A stretch of 64,000 nucleotides of DNA. Origin: Desulfovibrio sp. (GTDB lineage: Bacteria > Desulfobacterota > Desulfovibrionia > Desulfovibrionales > Desulfovibrionaceae). A program made the position numbers and the translations under genes. Every line of letters starts with the position of its first letter. Positions within the stretch are counted from its first letter, which is position 1. Under the pieces are notes generated by a model that was not told the DNA's origin, made no database searches, and saw nothing but the letters and a program-made list of their open reading frames with translations. Below, piece by piece: positions 1 through 8,850 of the stretch. The stretch covers positions 1 through 64,000 of the forward strand of contig JAITHT010000012.1 of the NCBI GenBank assembly GCA_031279825.1, given 5' to 3'.

Positions 1-62
1 ACCATGCTCACGGCTTGTTGCTTCAATTCCTGCGTATAACGGCCCCGTGGTGCTTTTGCCAT
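1..62 (-). CDS. IS3-family OrfA transposase, N-terminus only (cut by window edge)
   Basis: Reading leftwards from an ATG at 62, the first 20 codons begin MAKAPRGRYTQELKQQAV, the typical opening of an IS3/IS911 OrfA helix-turn-helix protein (basic start, then 'YTxELKxQAV'). A GGAGG ribosome binding site lies just upstream of the ATG (about 67-72). The rest of the element is outside the window, so completeness cannot be judged. Family placement rests on the N-terminal motif alone. Confidence 0.7.
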   Translation of the reverse strand, partial: MAKAPRGRYTQELKQQAVSM

Positions 63-114
63 AATCCCTCCTCAATAAAGTATGAACTATGGCGTCCATT
101 TTTTCCAGCCTATC

Positions 115-480
115 TCAAAAACCAATTAGATTAGCGATTTCAACCTGTGTAATTTCAATATCTCCATTTTCTAAGATATGGTAACAAACAATTATATGCC
201 AACCAGAATGTCCGTTATGGCCTTCTCCTCCTTTCCAAGCGTTTATACTAGCCTTTACTTCAAGCCCTACGCCATTTGGCCCTATTAAATCTGGATACCT
301 CTGTCCGCTGAATTCCTTATATTGTGATATGTCAGATAGTTTTCTGGTAAATACATTGGATACAATACCAGAAAAATTATTTCCTTGGATAATAGAAGAA
401 AGATTTGACGCCTATAGCTTAAAACGTGGTAAATATCTGTTGCCTATAGTCAACAAAGCGTATGTACTACTGGTTTCCAT
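115..480 (-). pseudogene. PD-(D/E)XK-like gene interrupted by an amber codon
   Basis: From ATG at 480 a reading frame runs to TGA at 115-117 (121 residues) with a single in-frame TAG at 412-414 (codon 23). Both sides of the stop read like protein; the downstream part contains 'RYPDLIGPNGVGLEVKAS', a match to the PD-x(n)-(D/E)xK nuclease core (PD, then ExK with Glu and Lys in place), followed by an 'HNGHSGWHIIV' strand and a C-terminal 'NLIGF'. A purine-rich GAGAGA stretch precedes the ATG. The family is not recognised beyond the motif; it could be a restriction-type nuclease or the DNase domain of a toxin. The IS3 copy lies directly downstream. Decayed gene is the simplest reading, but translation restarting after the stop is not excluded. 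Confidence 0.5.
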
Positions 481-485
481 TTATC

Positions 486-611
486 TCTCTCTCGTCGGCG
501 GAACCGGAGTTGCCGGACAACGGCGAAGCGAAAGGGGAAGAGGTGAACGGCCGCAAGCATGCCAAACTTGCAGCCCGAGGTCGAGAGGAAATGAACCGGC
601 GTCGTTCTTGA
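486..611 (+). other. Possible C-terminal tail of a lost gene
   Basis: A frame ending at TGA 609-611 reads as a charged, protein-like tail ending 'GREEMNRRRS' with codon use unlike the AT-rich DNA on both sides. No start codon, ribosome site or family is recognisable. It is probably the end of a gene whose 5' part was lost when the 115-480 segment was joined here. Weak call. Confidence 0.2.
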
Positions 612-617
612 CGGCTT

Positions 618-1048
618 TCCGGGAATATACCCGCTAAATGTGAAATACTATCTTATTCAAATTACTATATATTATAAAATATCAATTAAATTTAATATGT
701 TAAATTGCATTTCTCCGTCAATATACTTTGTGACCGCTGTGTAGGCCATAAACATAATCAATATACAAATAGATAAAAAAAGCGATTTCTTGTAAAAAAC
801 AGCGAAATTCAATGCCGCTAATGTTATATATGAAGTCTGTAGCTTGTATGAGAAAAGTAGAAGATATGAAAATACCTTGACAAATAAGGCTTCCCGCACG
901 GTGGCGAAAATCGCCGAGTATAAAATATTTCATTTAATATAAAATAGATAGAATAAAATATTCCTGTGGATATAAAGTTTGTATTGACAGGAATGCGGGG
1001 AGAAAATCGTCCTTGTTCACCGGCATCCTTATCGGCTAGAAGCAGTCC
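618..1048. other. AT-rich intergenic region upstream of the second dnaA
   Basis: No convincing gene is seen. The DNA is markedly AT-rich between about 640 and 960. A TGTGGATAT at 965-973 (reverse complement ATATCCACA) differs by one base from the DnaA box TTATCCACA, and a TTGACA at 984-989 could be a -35 element although no good -10 follows. Both hints are weak; a single near-box does not make an origin. Confidence 0.3.
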
Positions 1049-2584
1049 ATGCAAAAAAAATGGACTGAAATTCAGAGAATTCTAGAAAAACATCTGACGC
1101 CAGGGCAATACAAAGTCTGGATAGCTCCCCTTGCGCCCGCATGGGAAGACAAAAAGCTGATACTCTATGCGTCCGGTCATTTTGTAGCGGATTTTATCCA
1201 GGGACGACTATTGCCCCTGATAGACAAGGCGGCAAAACAGATCATGGGTGAAGATTGCCTGGTGCAGGTGAGTTGCCGGCAGGCCGAACCGCAATCTCCA
1301 CACGAGACGAAAAATGCTTATGACCCGCTTTGCGCCCATGGGCCTGCGGCGCCTCAAAGGAGCTTTCCGGACACATCAGGGGAGGGAAGCGCTTTTTCCT
1401 CCTCCCTTCCTGCATCGCCGCTTTCCCGATGCAGGGAACATGCGGACGGGAACAGGCAGCCGTCACCTCCCGCCCCTCGTCCTTTGTCCGCGGCGCAATT
1501 GTCCCTTCCCCTCCATGTTTCTGAAATAAAAGCCTGTTTTGCTTCCGAATATGTCTGGCGTTTCTCTTTTGACGATTTTGTCGTCGGATCATGTAACGAA
1601 CTGGCCCATGCCGCCGCCCGCAACATCTGCAACAGCGCATATGGACCGAATCTCCTTTTTTTAAGTTCCGCTCCCGGCCTTGGAAAAACGCATTTGCTGC
1701 AAGCCGTGGGGAAGAACCTGTGCGAGTCCTGCAACCGCGCAACGCCCAAGGTGGAGTACCTGACGGCCGAAGAGTTTGCTTCACGTTTCTATTTCTCTCT
1801 CAAGACCCAGGATACGAACAGTTTCAAAGCCCGCTATCGGGATATTGACCTGCTTCTTTTAGAAGACGTGCACTTTCTGCAGGGTAAGGAAAAAATGCAG
1901 GCGGAATTGCTGGCCACCATCAAATCTGTCCGGGCCAGAGGGGGCAAGGTGGTGTTTACCAGTTCTTTCAGCCCAAAAGACTTGCGGCAAATGGACGAGC
2001 AACTTCAATCCCGGTTCTGCGCCGGCTTGCTCTCCTTTATCGATCGCCCCGACGAGCAGACGCGCCGCCGTATCCTGCGCCATAAAGCTTCGATCCATCA
2101 GATAATTCTCCCCGATGACGTGGAAGATCTCCTTGCCAAATATGTTCACGTGGATGTTCGCCAGATTGAGAGCTGTCTGCACAACCTTATCCTCAAATCC
2201 AGGGTATGCAATTCCATCATTACCGCGCAAATGGCCCGGGAAGTGATCGCCAACTACGTCGGCCTGTCTCCCGCTCTGGATATGGAAAGTATTGTCGGGT
2301 ATGTATGCCGGGGATTCGGCCTGAGCAGGGATCAGCTTGTCTCCATAAGCCGCAAACAGGAGTATGTGACTGCCCGCAACACCGTTTTTTATCTGGCCCG
2401 TAAGCATACGGATCTATCTCTGGCCGCTATCGGGCAATTTTTTAACCGCAAGCATTCCACTGTCATAAAAGGCATCACCAGCCTGGAACAGGAAATGAGC
2501 CGCGAATCGCCTCTCGGCAGGCAAATCTCCAGCACCGTCGCCATGATTGAACGCAACAGCCTGCATATTTCTTCAGTACAGTAA
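1049..2584 (+). CDS. DnaA paralogue, chromosomal replication initiator-like (second copy)
   Basis: A 511-residue DnaA-family AAA+ ATPase with all four domains. Domain I is at about residues 1-75 (KH-like fold 'TPGQYKVWIAPL'). A long Pro/Ser/Arg-rich linker runs to about 165. The AAA+ module has Walker A 'APGLGKTH' near 208-216, Walker B 'LLLLEDVHFL' near 267 and an arginine-finger box 'LQSRFCAGLL'. Domain IV holds the DNA-binding helix 'GQFFNRKHSTV' near 463. The usual signature there is GRDHTTV; here Asp is replaced by Lys, so box recognition may differ. The gene lies about 28 kb from the dnaA copy beside dnaN-gyrB. Desulfovibrio genomes are known to carry two dnaA genes, so this is probably the non-ori copy, acting as a regulator or alternative initiator. 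The start has no strong Shine-Dalgarno. It converges with the regulator gene ending at 2679. Confidence 0.9.
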   Translation: MQKKWTEIQRILEKHLTPGQYKVWIAPLAPAWEDKKLILYASGHFVADFIQGRLLPLIDKAAKQIMGEDCLVQVSCRQAEPQSPHETKNAYDPLCAHGPAAPQRSFPDTSGEGSAFSSSLPASPLSRCREHADGNRQPSPPAPRPLSAAQLSLPLHVSEIKACFASEYVWRFSFDDFVVGSCNELAHAAARNICNSAYGPNLLFLSSAPGLGKTHLLQAVGKNLCESCNRATPKVEYLTAEEFASRFYFSLKTQDTNSFKARYRDIDLLLLEDVHFLQGKEKMQAELLATIKSVRARGGKVVFTSSFSPKDLRQMDEQLQSRFCAGLLSFIDRPDEQTRRRILRHKASIHQIILPDDVEDLLAKYVHVDVRQIESCLHNLILKSRVCNSIITAQMAREVIANYVGLSPALDMESIVGYVCRGFGLSRDQLVSISRKQEYVTARNTVFYLARKHTDLSLAAIGQFFNRKHSTVIKGITSLEQEMSRESPLGRQISSTVAMIERNSLHISSVQ

Positions 2585-2597
2585 AATTTTGAGAGCA

Positions 2598-2661
2598 TTT
2601 TCCTGAGGCTGTGGCCGACTTGTAGGCGGCCACCATCGGGTATACGGGGCCTTCAGGAAAA
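2598..2661. terminator. Hairpin between convergent genes
   Basis: A two-step inverted repeat: TTTTCCTGA (2598-2606) pairs with TCAGGAAAA (2653-2661), and inside it GTGGCCG (2611-2617) pairs with CGGCCAC (2627-2633). It sits between the convergent stops of dnaA (2584) and the response regulator (2679), and the outer A/T arms would give U-tracts on both strands, so a bidirectional terminator is likely. Its 5' end 'GAGCATTTTC' also matches the edge of the repeat family seen at 39447. Confidence 0.5.
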
Positions 2662-2678
2662 GAACGGGGCATCGCCGG

Positions 2679-4028
2679 TCACTGCATTTTGGCCAGAAGC
2701 GTCTTGCGCGTGATGCCCAGACGCCTGGCCGCCTCGCTTTTATTGCCGCCCGCGTTTTTCACCGTCTGGGCGACGATGACCCGCTCGATTTCCTCAAGGG
2801 TCATATCGGAAAAACTCATTCCCCGGACCGCGTCTGCCCTTTCGCCGTCCAGAAGGCACAGTGGCAATTCGCGTTCGCTGACATACTCCCCCATGAGAAG
2901 TACCACCGCACGCTCCACGGTGTTTTCAAGCTCGCGCACATTACCCGGCCAACAGTATTTCACCAGCCTGTCCATGGCGTCCGGCGTAAAGCCTTTCACC
3001 GTCTTTTCGTTCTTCGCGGCGTATTGCCTGAGAAAATGCGCGGCAAGGATCGGGATGTCCTCGACCCGTTCCCGCAAAGCGGGCAGCGCGAGTGAAACCA
3101 CATTGAGGCGGTAGTACAGATCCTGCCTGAAACGTCCCTCTGCCACCTCTGCCCCAAGATTTTTATTGGTCGCCGCCAGAATGCGGACATCCACCCTGAT
3201 CGTCCGATCGCCGCCGACACGCTGAATTTCGCGTTCTTGAATCACGCGCAGCAGTTTCGCCTGCATAGGCATGGGCATTTCACCGATCTCGTCCAGAAAA
3301 ATCGTTCCGCCGCTTGCGGCCAGAAAACGGCCGTCGCGCCGCTTTTCGGCACCGGTGAAGGCGCCTTTTTCATGCCCGAACATCTCAGATTCCAGCAGGG
3401 TTTCCGTCAAAGCGGCGCAATTAAGGGCGACGTAAGGCCCTTTTCGTTTCTTGCTGTTGGCGTGGACAAGTTTCGCCAGTAGTTCCTTGCCGGTGCCGGA
3501 TTCGCCGCAAATAAGCACGGTGGCGTCGGAGGGGGCTATACTAGCCGTCATATCCAGAAGTCGGCGCATGGCCTGACTTTTACCTATGATTCCGCCGCTG
3601 TCGAAGCCGGACGCGAGCATATCCCGCAGCGTCTTGTTTTCATCGCGCAGGCGGGCGTGATCCGCCGCCCTTTCCAGTGTGATCTTCAGTTCGTCGAAAT
3701 CCAGGGGCTTCGTCAGGTAGTCGTAGGCTCCGGATTTGATGGCTTCCACGGCATCGCCGATGCCGGAATAGGCGGTCATGACAAGGACCGGAATGGCAGG
3801 ATTGTACGCCTTGATTTTTTTAAGGGCCTCAATGCCGCTGATGCCGGTCATCCGAACGTCCATGAGCACCAGATCGAAGGGTTGGCTTGTACACAGAGCC
3901 GCCGCCGTCTCTCCGTCCTCCGCCCCGGTCGCCGTATATCCCCACTCCGTGAGAAGGGCGATCAGAGTCCGGCGGTGGCCACCGTCATCGTCCACCACCA
4001 ACAGTTTGATTCGCGCGTTTCGCGTCAT
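2679..4028 (-). CDS. Sigma-54-dependent response regulator (NtrC/ZraR type)
   Basis: 449 residues: receiver domain 1-120 with acidic pocket 'VVDDD' and phospho-acceptor Asp57 ('LVLMDVRM'). The AAA+ domain follows at about 145-380 with Walker A 'GESGTGKE' and the sigma-54 contact loop GAFTGA. A C-terminal Fis-type helix-turn-helix ends the protein ('NKSEAARRLGITRKTLL'). It therefore activates RNA polymerase holoenzyme containing sigma-54 when phosphorylated. Its ATG overlaps the stop of the sensor kinase by 4 bases (ATGA), so the two are translationally coupled partners. The signal is unknown; targets are not visible in the window. Confidence 0.93.
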   Translation of the reverse strand: MTRNARIKLLVVDDDGGHRRTLIALLTEWGYTATGAEDGETAAALCTSQPFDLVLMDVRMTGISGIEALKKIKAYNPAIPVLVMTAYSGIGDAVEAIKSGAYDYLTKPLDFDELKITLERAADHARLRDENKTLRDMLASGFDSGGIIGKSQAMRRLLDMTASIAPSDATVLICGESGTGKELLAKLVHANSKKRKGPYVALNCAALTETLLESEMFGHEKGAFTGAEKRRDGRFLAASGGTIFLDEIGEMPMPMQAKLLRVIQEREIQRVGGDRTIRVDVRILAATNKNLGAEVAEGRFRQDLYYRLNVVSLALPALRERVEDIPILAAHFLRQYAAKNEKTVKGFTPDAMDRLVKYCWPGNVRELENTVERAVVLLMGEYVSERELPLCLLDGERADAVRGMSFSDMTLEEIERVIVAQTVKNAGGNKSEAARRLGITRKTLLAKMQ

Positions 4029-5821
4029 GAATTCTTCCTTTGCAGAGGGAGGAGCAGCGTGAAGGAACTGCCGGAACCCGGAGCGCTTTCTACGGAGATC
4101 TCGCCTCCGTGCTCTTCGACGATCTGATGGACGATGGCCAGACCGAGACCCGCACCGGACACCTTCGTCGTAAAATACGGCGTGAAGATAGACGCCAGAA
4201 CCTCTTCCGGCATCCCCGCGCCGTCATCCGTAACACGCACGCCGCACATGCTTCCTCCGTCGCGCAGGCCGACGGAGATATCCAGGTTGCCGCCCGCTTC
4301 CATGGACTGGACAGCGTTGAGAAAAATATTGAGCAGGGCCTGCGTGAAACGCTCCGCATGCATCGGCACCGGAAGCGGCCTTTCGCTTTCGGCAAAAGAG
4401 ACGCGGATCCGCTTCGACCGGATATCCGCGTCGGCAAGGCGCAAGGCGCGGCGAACCACCGCGTTGACATCCGTATCGGCAAGTTTCACCGCGCGCGGTT
4501 TGGCGAACTCAAGCAACTGCGATACCACGCGGTTCAGACGATCCACTTCGGCAATCATGCTTTTCGCCGCTTCCGCCTCGGCTTCCGAAGCACGCGTTTT
4601 CGCCAGCAGAAAGGTCGCGAGCCCTTTTATCGAGCTGAGAGGATTGCGGATTTCGTGCGCCACTCCGGCAGCCAGACTGCCGAGCGCGGCAAGTTTGTCG
4701 TTGCGTCGGGATTCCGCCTGCAAGCGTTTCATCTCGGAGACGTCCCGCAGAATAAAAAGATGCCCCAGAAAAAGTCCGTCCTCATTACGAATCCGCGAAG
4801 CGCTCACACTGACGGGCGTAACGGCATCATGCGCCTTAAAGGCCATTTCGCGCTCGATCATCTTTTCGTTTCGGGCGAGATCGGCAATGAGCCCCTCCCA
4901 GTCGAGGCCGGGAACGGCATGTATCGAAGCGCCGGCAACCTTCACCCTGTCCATGCGCAGCATGGCGAGCGCCGCGTCATTCACCATGCCTATGGCGCCG
5001 CCCGGTTCACAGGTGATAAACCCTACGGGCAGGCTGCTCACGACTTCCGATGCCAGGGCGCGGGTATCTTTCAGCAAGCGCCGCGAACGGTGCCAGCCGT
5101 CCGCCCAGAACAGGGAAAAACTGCTGCCGATGGCCAATGCGGCCGCCACAAAGGCGGTCGCCAGATTGCTGAAACGTTCCCTGGCGAGTATGGCCTCGTA
5201 CGGCTCGCTGTCAAAGCCGATCAGGGCGATGCTGCGCGGGAAGAACCGCTCCGCCGGGCCGCTTGCCCGCCGGTCCTCCCTATGCCCCTTTTCCCGGGAG
5301 CAGGATACGCAGTGACGATAACCCGGAGCAGGGGAAAAGCTTCTGTACGCCTCAAAAACGGCGCCGTCGGTTCCCCGGATGATACGCCAGGCCACTTCTT
5401 TCAGCGCTTTGACGGAAGGAAGCGCCTTTTCGGGAAGGAGCTTCCCGACTTCCCGGGGATTGCTGTGCGCGAGAACCTGTCCCTCCGCGTCAACTACGGC
5501 GATGTACAGCAAGCCCTGCCGTCGGGCGGCCGCCATGACGAAGGGTTGCAGGATGTTCGCCTCGCCGCCGAGGGCAATCCCCGTTTTCGTCGCCGCTTCA
5601 AGAGCCCATATGAGCGCATCCGCCCTGTCGAGAAAATTGCGGGTGACGTATTCCCTCTCCCTCTCCGAGTTGCGCAGCGCGAGCAAAACAATCGCCAGAG
5701 CGAAAACGGCGGAGAGACCGGCGATCAGCCAGGGAGAAAAACCGAAAAGCAATTTTCGGGAATAGAGGGAAAATTTTGAGGGCGCGGCATCCGTCGCCCT
5801 GGAAGCGTCTTTGGCGGGCAT
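4025..5821 (-). CDS. Membrane sensor histidine kinase (ZraS/NtrB-like) with PAS domain
   Basis: 598 residues. One membrane segment at about 30-48 ('WLIAGLSAVFALAIVLLAL') and a second near 218-238 enclose a periplasmic sensor domain. That domain contains 'CVSC', a CxxC pair that could bind a metal or react to redox state. Then come a PAS-like domain, a dimerisation/phospho-acceptor helix with 'GVAHEIRNPLSSIKG' (His near 380) and a C-terminal HATPase with N box ('NIFLNAVQSM'), 'DDGAGMP' and 'GLGLAIV'. It is the first gene of a two-gene operon with the NtrC-type regulator. By analogy with ZraSR-like pairs it may sense metal or envelope stress, but that is inference from the CxxC and architecture. 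Confidence 0.9.
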   Translation of the reverse strand: MPAKDASRATDAAPSKFSLYSRKLLFGFSPWLIAGLSAVFALAIVLLALRNSEREREYVTRNFLDRADALIWALEAATKTGIALGGEANILQPFVMAAARRQGLLYIAVVDAEGQVLAHSNPREVGKLLPEKALPSVKALKEVAWRIIRGTDGAVFEAYRSFSPAPGYRHCVSCSREKGHREDRRASGPAERFFPRSIALIGFDSEPYEAILARERFSNLATAFVAAALAIGSSFSLFWADGWHRSRRLLKDTRALASEVVSSLPVGFITCEPGGAIGMVNDAALAMLRMDRVKVAGASIHAVPGLDWEGLIADLARNEKMIEREMAFKAHDAVTPVSVSASRIRNEDGLFLGHLFILRDVSEMKRLQAESRRNDKLAALGSLAAGVAHEIRNPLSSIKGLATFLLAKTRASEAEAEAAKSMIAEVDRLNRVVSQLLEFAKPRAVKLADTDVNAVVRRALRLADADIRSKRIRVSFAESERPLPVPMHAERFTQALLNIFLNAVQSMEAGGNLDISVGLRDGGSMCGVRVTDDGAGMPEEVLASIFTPYFTTKVSGAGLGLAIVHQIVEEHGGEISVESAPGSGSSFTLLLPLQRKNS

Positions 5822-5956
5822 GGGTCAATTGTGAGTATTTTTCCTTCGATTAGTCAAGTCGTTTGTGTAATCATAGTTAAAAAACAGCTCCGGCGCGCAT
5901 CGCCCGCTTGCGCAGGCGGGCGCACTGCGTTAAAAAGAACGTTATTCATCATAAAC

Positions 5957-5971
5957 TGTTACGCAGTAACA
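5957..5971. promoter_or_regulatory. 15-bp palindrome upstream of the 6004 gene
   Basis: TGTTAC-GCA-GTAACA is a perfect inverted repeat 33 bases before the ATG at 6004, in an otherwise A-rich stretch. The symmetry and position suit a dimeric repressor or activator site. A GC-rich hairpin (CGCCCGC / GCGGGCG, about 5900-5922) lies further upstream between the divergent genes. No regulator can be assigned. Confidence 0.35.
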
Positions 5972-6003
5972 AAAAAAGACAATATACATTTTAAGGATCA
6001 ATC

Positions 6004-6327
6004 ATGAGCGGCAACATTGAAGAACTCGGCATCGCTTACGAAGAGGATGGCATTGAAGTCATCAGGGAACTGGATCGGGCCGTTTTGAGCAAAGGCGCGT
6101 GGGCGACCTTGATTTTCCGCTACCGGCAATGGGAACCGGCCAAAGAGGCATACGGCGAGGATAAATACAGCATCCGTCGCTACAGAAAGATGAAGGGAGA
6201 ATACCGGGTCCAGTCCAAATTTACTATTTCCGGCCCGGAGCAGGCCCTCAGACTGATTGACGTCCTGAGGGAATGGACGGCGGAGGCGGCGGGAAAAGGA
6301 GAGGAAGCGATACAATGCCGGCCTTGA
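6004..6327 (+). CDS. Small conserved protein upstream of serS
   Basis: 107 residues, soluble, mixed alpha/beta composition, no signal peptide or membrane segment. The start is supported by AAGGA nine bases upstream. It reads 'ELGIAYEEDGIEVIRELDRAVLSKGAWATLIFRYRQWEP', i.e. a short domain starting with acidic helices and a basic central part ('KYSIRRYRKMKGEYRVQSKF'). I do not recognise a named family, although the composition looks like a conserved Desulfovibrio hypothetical. It lies 33 bases before serS on the same strand and is probably cotranscribed with it. Confidence 0.75.
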   Translation: MSGNIEELGIAYEEDGIEVIRELDRAVLSKGAWATLIFRYRQWEPAKEAYGEDKYSIRRYRKMKGEYRVQSKFTISGPEQALRLIDVLREWTAEAAGKGEEAIQCRP

Positions 6328-6360
6328 CACAATGGCAATTATTTACGTGAGGAGAGCTTC

Positions 6361-7638
6361 ATGCTTGATCGCAAGTTACTGCAGCGCGACCCGGCCGGCG
6401 TGGCCAGGGCGCTTGCCCTGCGCGGCTCGCCCGTTGACGTCGTGGAATTCACCGTTCTTGACGGGCGCCGGCGCGCTTTGCTGGTGGAGATTGAAGGCCT
6501 GAAAAGCGAAAGGAACGCGGTTTCCGCCGAAGTGGCCGCGCACAAACGGGCCGGTAAGGACGCCTCGCCGCTGATTGAGCGCATGGGGATCGTGAACGCC
6601 CGCATCAGGGAACTTGATCAGGCATTGGATGCCGTGCAGGCTGAAGAGCGCGCCTGGATACTTTCCGTGCCGAACATGCCGCATGCGAGCGTCCCCGTCG
6701 GCAGGGATGAGCGGGACAACCCGGTGATTCGCGCCTGGGGGGAGCCCCCGCGCTTCCCTTTCGCGCCGAAGGAGCATTGGGAACTCGGAGAAAGCCTGAA
6801 GGGCCTTGATTTCGGACGGGGAGCCAAGCTTGCCGGCAGCCGCTTCGTAGTCTGCCGGCACTGGGCCGCCCGTCTGGAACGGGCCCTGGCGAATTTTTTT
6901 CTTGACGTCCACACCCGCGAGCACGGTTATACGGAAATGCTCACGCCGCTTATGGTGAACCGCGAGACCATGACCGGCACCGGGCAGTTGCCGAAATTCG
7001 CCGACGATCTGTTCAAGCTGGAAAACTGGGACTATTTTCTTATTCCCACGGCGGAGGTGCCGCTGACCAACCTCCACGCCGCTGAAATTCTTGAGGAAAA
7101 AGAGCTTCCTCTGGCCTATGCCGCCCAGACGCCCTGCTTTCGTTCCGAAGCGGGGAGCTACGGCAAGGACACCAAGGGACTCATCCGCATGCACCAGTTC
7201 ACCAAGGTGGAGATGGTGCGCCTTTCGCATCCTGAACGCTCCTACGAAGAGTTGGAAATCATGCGCGGCCACGCCGAGGCGCTGCTGCAGCGCCTCGAAC
7301 TGCCGCACAGGGTCGTCGCCCTGTGTACGGGAGACATGGGCTTTGCCGCGGCCAAAACTTACGATATCGAAGTATGGCTGCCCGGCCAGAACTGCTACCG
7401 CGAAATATCCTCTTGTTCCAACTGCGGGGATTTTCAGGCCCGTCGGGCGAACTTGCGCTTCAGGCCCGCCGGCGGCGGCAAACCGGAATACCTGCATACC
7501 CTGAACGGTTCCGGCCTGCCCGTGGGCCGTACTCTGGTGGCCATTCTGGAAAACGGCCAAAGGGAAGACGGCGGCGTGGCCATCCCTGAAGCCCTCCGCC
7601 CCTATATGGACGGCCTGAAAGCCATTGAGCCGGACTGA
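6361..7638 (+). CDS. serS: Seryl-tRNA synthetase
   Basis: 425 residues, the normal length for bacterial SerRS. It charges tRNA-Ser (and tRNA-Sec, relevant because selB is present at 40887) with serine in the cytoplasm. An N-terminal antiparallel coiled coil (about 30-100, '[26 protein letters not shown]') binds the tRNA long arm. The class II catalytic core follows with motif 2 '[24 protein letters not shown]' and motif 3 near '[21 protein letters not shown]'. GAGGAGA lies seven bases before the ATG. Assignment is secure. Confidence 0.97.
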   Translation: MLDRKLLQRDPAGVARALALRGSPVDVVEFTVLDGRRRALLVEIEGLKSERNAVSAEVAAHKRAGKDASPLIERMGIVNARIRELDQALDAVQAEERAWILSVPNMPHASVPVGRDERDNPVIRAWGEPPRFPFAPKEHWELGESLKGLDFGRGAKLAGSRFVVCRHWAARLERALANFFLDVHTREHGYTEMLTPLMVNRETMTGTGQLPKFADDLFKLENWDYFLIPTAEVPLTNLHAAEILEEKELPLAYAAQTPCFRSEAGSYGKDTKGLIRMHQFTKVEMVRLSHPERSYEELEIMRGHAEALLQRLELPHRVVALCTGDMGFAAAKTYDIEVWLPGQNCYREISSCSNCGDFQARRANLRFRPAGGGKPEYLHTLNGSGLPVGRTLVAILENGQREDGGVAIPEALRPYMDGLKAIEPD

Positions 7639-7738
7639 TGTCGTTTTCAAACAACAGCGCGTTTACCCGGCATTGCAACCAAGAAGGCAACATGGGCCGA
7701 GAGATCCATGCGCCTTGCGCTTGGGCGGGGTTCGGACC

Positions 7739-8068
7739 TAAATCCGAGCTTTCCGCCCGGGAAAATACCTATAGTTGATGCGGGACAGATGCTCGTCCCC
7801 GGCTATTTCGCAATGCATAGCTGTCATAAATGGCGTCTTCAATGCCCTCATCCGACAGGTTGAACCAGCATTGCAAAAGGTACATGCGCAACATCTTCTC
7901 AACGCCCATCGGAAAGCGGCCCCGCTGACCGCTCGGATAATACGGCTCAATGAGCGAAACCCACTCCACCCAAGGAATACACTCGTCCATGGCCTTGAGA
8001 AACTCTTCGCGTTTTGTCGTGCGCTTGCGCAAACCGTATTCGATATCGCTGAAGCCGGGCTGCCGCAT
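7739..8068 (-). pseudogene. IS5-family transposase, N-terminal remnant
   Basis: From ATG at 8068 the frame starts MRQPGFSDIEYGLRKRTTK and continues with 'PYYPSGQRGRFPMGVEKMLRMYLLQCWFNLSDEGIEDAIYDSYALRN', the N-terminal DUF772-type domain of IS5 transposases. After about residue 90 the IS5 match stops and the frame reaches a stop at 7769; another frame stays open to about 7739. The DDE catalytic domain is absent. The upstream end of the element is at about 8153, where the IS-end sequence GGAACCGCTGATTTAATC is read on the minus strand. A sister copy sharing the first 30 residues is at 61758-61856. Confidence 0.75.
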
Positions 8069-8124
8069 GTCTTACCTCCCGTGAAGTAAAGAGAGTATAC
8101 AAAAAAAACTCAGCCTATTGGCGA

Positions 8125-8156
8125 TCCTTGGGCGGCGATTAAATCAGCGGTTCCTT
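8125..8156 (-). repeat. IS5-type element terminal sequence, copy 1
   Basis: GATTAAATCAGCGGTTCC, preceded by a diverged 'TTGGCGATCC', matches the terminal sequence present in full at 8851-8884 and 61903-61938. It is placed about 60 bases upstream of the transposase ATG at 8068, as in the copy near 61856, so it marks the left end of the element. Confidence 0.6.
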
Positions 8157-8221
8157 AAAAGTTGCTCTTTTTGAACTTCAGAAAGAGAACTGATAAATTG
8201 TTTGATTTGTGATTCGTTCAT
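8144..8221 (-). pseudogene. Small ORF truncated by the IS5 end
   Basis: From ATG at 8221 the frame reads MNESQIKQFISSLSEVQKEQ and then LL before entering the IS terminal repeat, which supplies 'RNR' and the TGA stop at 8144-8146. The first 22 codons look like the start of a real gene (amphipathic helix 'IKQFISSLSEVQKEQLL', reminiscent of transposase N-termini), so an insertion has probably cut it. The family cannot be named from this length. Confidence 0.4.
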
Positions 8222-8627
8222 ACTATTTCTCACTTGTTAAGAGAAATATATAACGATTTTCGAGACTTGTACATAGATTTTTATAACTTGATGAATTTAT
8301 TCAGACTTATAAATAATATCAGATTTCGAGAGAAGAGATCAAGAGAACTTATAACAAGTTGAAATTATTGTAAATATATAACTATTTGATTTAATTAAGT
8401 TTATAAAAATTAGACAGGAGTACTAGATTGTATAATAGAGCCAAGTTTTTTCATTCCTCGCCTCCCTCAACAGATAACCATTTTTCTTTTCCTTGTCCAT
8501 TGGCGGCCCGGTCGCTCATCACGCCTTTGCTCCGCCCTACATCCCCAACGGTAGTGATGGGATGGTCCCGCCCACACAAAGCGGGTATGCATAGAACACC
8601 TCAAAACCTATGCAAGGAGACCACCCC
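8222..8627. other. AT-rich gap and IS110 upstream region
   Basis: Between 8222 and about 8420 the DNA is very AT-rich with no coding signal; it would be the promoter region of the truncated gene at 8221. From about 8440 base composition rises and the sequence becomes the 5' untranslated region of the IS110 remnant. No RNA gene or strong promoter can be called. Confidence 0.3.
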
Positions 8628-8792
8628 ATGAAGACCGTTAGCACCGTCGGCATTGAGTTGGCAAAAAACAGTTTTTCCGTGTACGGCGTAGATGCCAAAG
8701 GTAAGCCGGCGCTCAGCCGTACCTTGAGCCGGACCGGAGTCGTGCGCTTTTTCGCTAACCTACCATCAAGCGGATTGTTCGTACGGATATGA
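8628..8792 (+). pseudogene. IS110-family transposase, N-terminal remnant
   Basis: Starts MKTVSTVGIELAKNSFSVYG and continues 'VDAKGKPALSRTLSRTGVVRFFANLPS', the RuvC-like DEDD N-terminus of IS110/IS1111 transposases (first catalytic Asp position in 'VGIDLAKN' is Glu here). GCAAGGAG lies upstream of the ATG. The match ends at 'FFANLPS', where an IS256 remnant on the opposite strand begins. Of a protein of over 300 residues about 47 are left. Confidence 0.75.
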
Positions 8793-8850
8793 CGCCAGTG
8801 CGTTACCGGAAACGCGTAGTAGGAAAGTGTCTCATCGCAAGACGTGTTGG
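8772..8850 (-). pseudogene. IS256 (Mutator) transposase fragment
   Basis: Read leftwards, 'CDETLSYYAFPVTHWRHIRTNNPL' matches the C-terminal region of IS256-family transposases ('YYxFPxEHWRHIRTTNPIE'), the stretch leading to the catalytic Glu. Only this piece survives between the IS110 remnant and an orphan IS5 end. It is not from the same sequence as the IS256 element at 61977, which reads 'FFAYPPEIRKMIYTTNAIE' there. Confidence 0.65.

Noticed and set aside
329-637. Plus-strand 102-codon frame across the 115-480 region
   Set aside because: It is antisense to the PD-(D/E)XK-like frame, has no ribosome site, and its translation changes abruptly from AT-rich to GC-rich composition at about 490, where unrelated DNA is joined.
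4040-5779. 579-codon frame on the plus strand opposite the sensor kinase
   Set aside because: Long only because of high GC; the minus strand carries all kinase motifs in order, and the antisense translation is Arg/Gly/His-rich without any domain.
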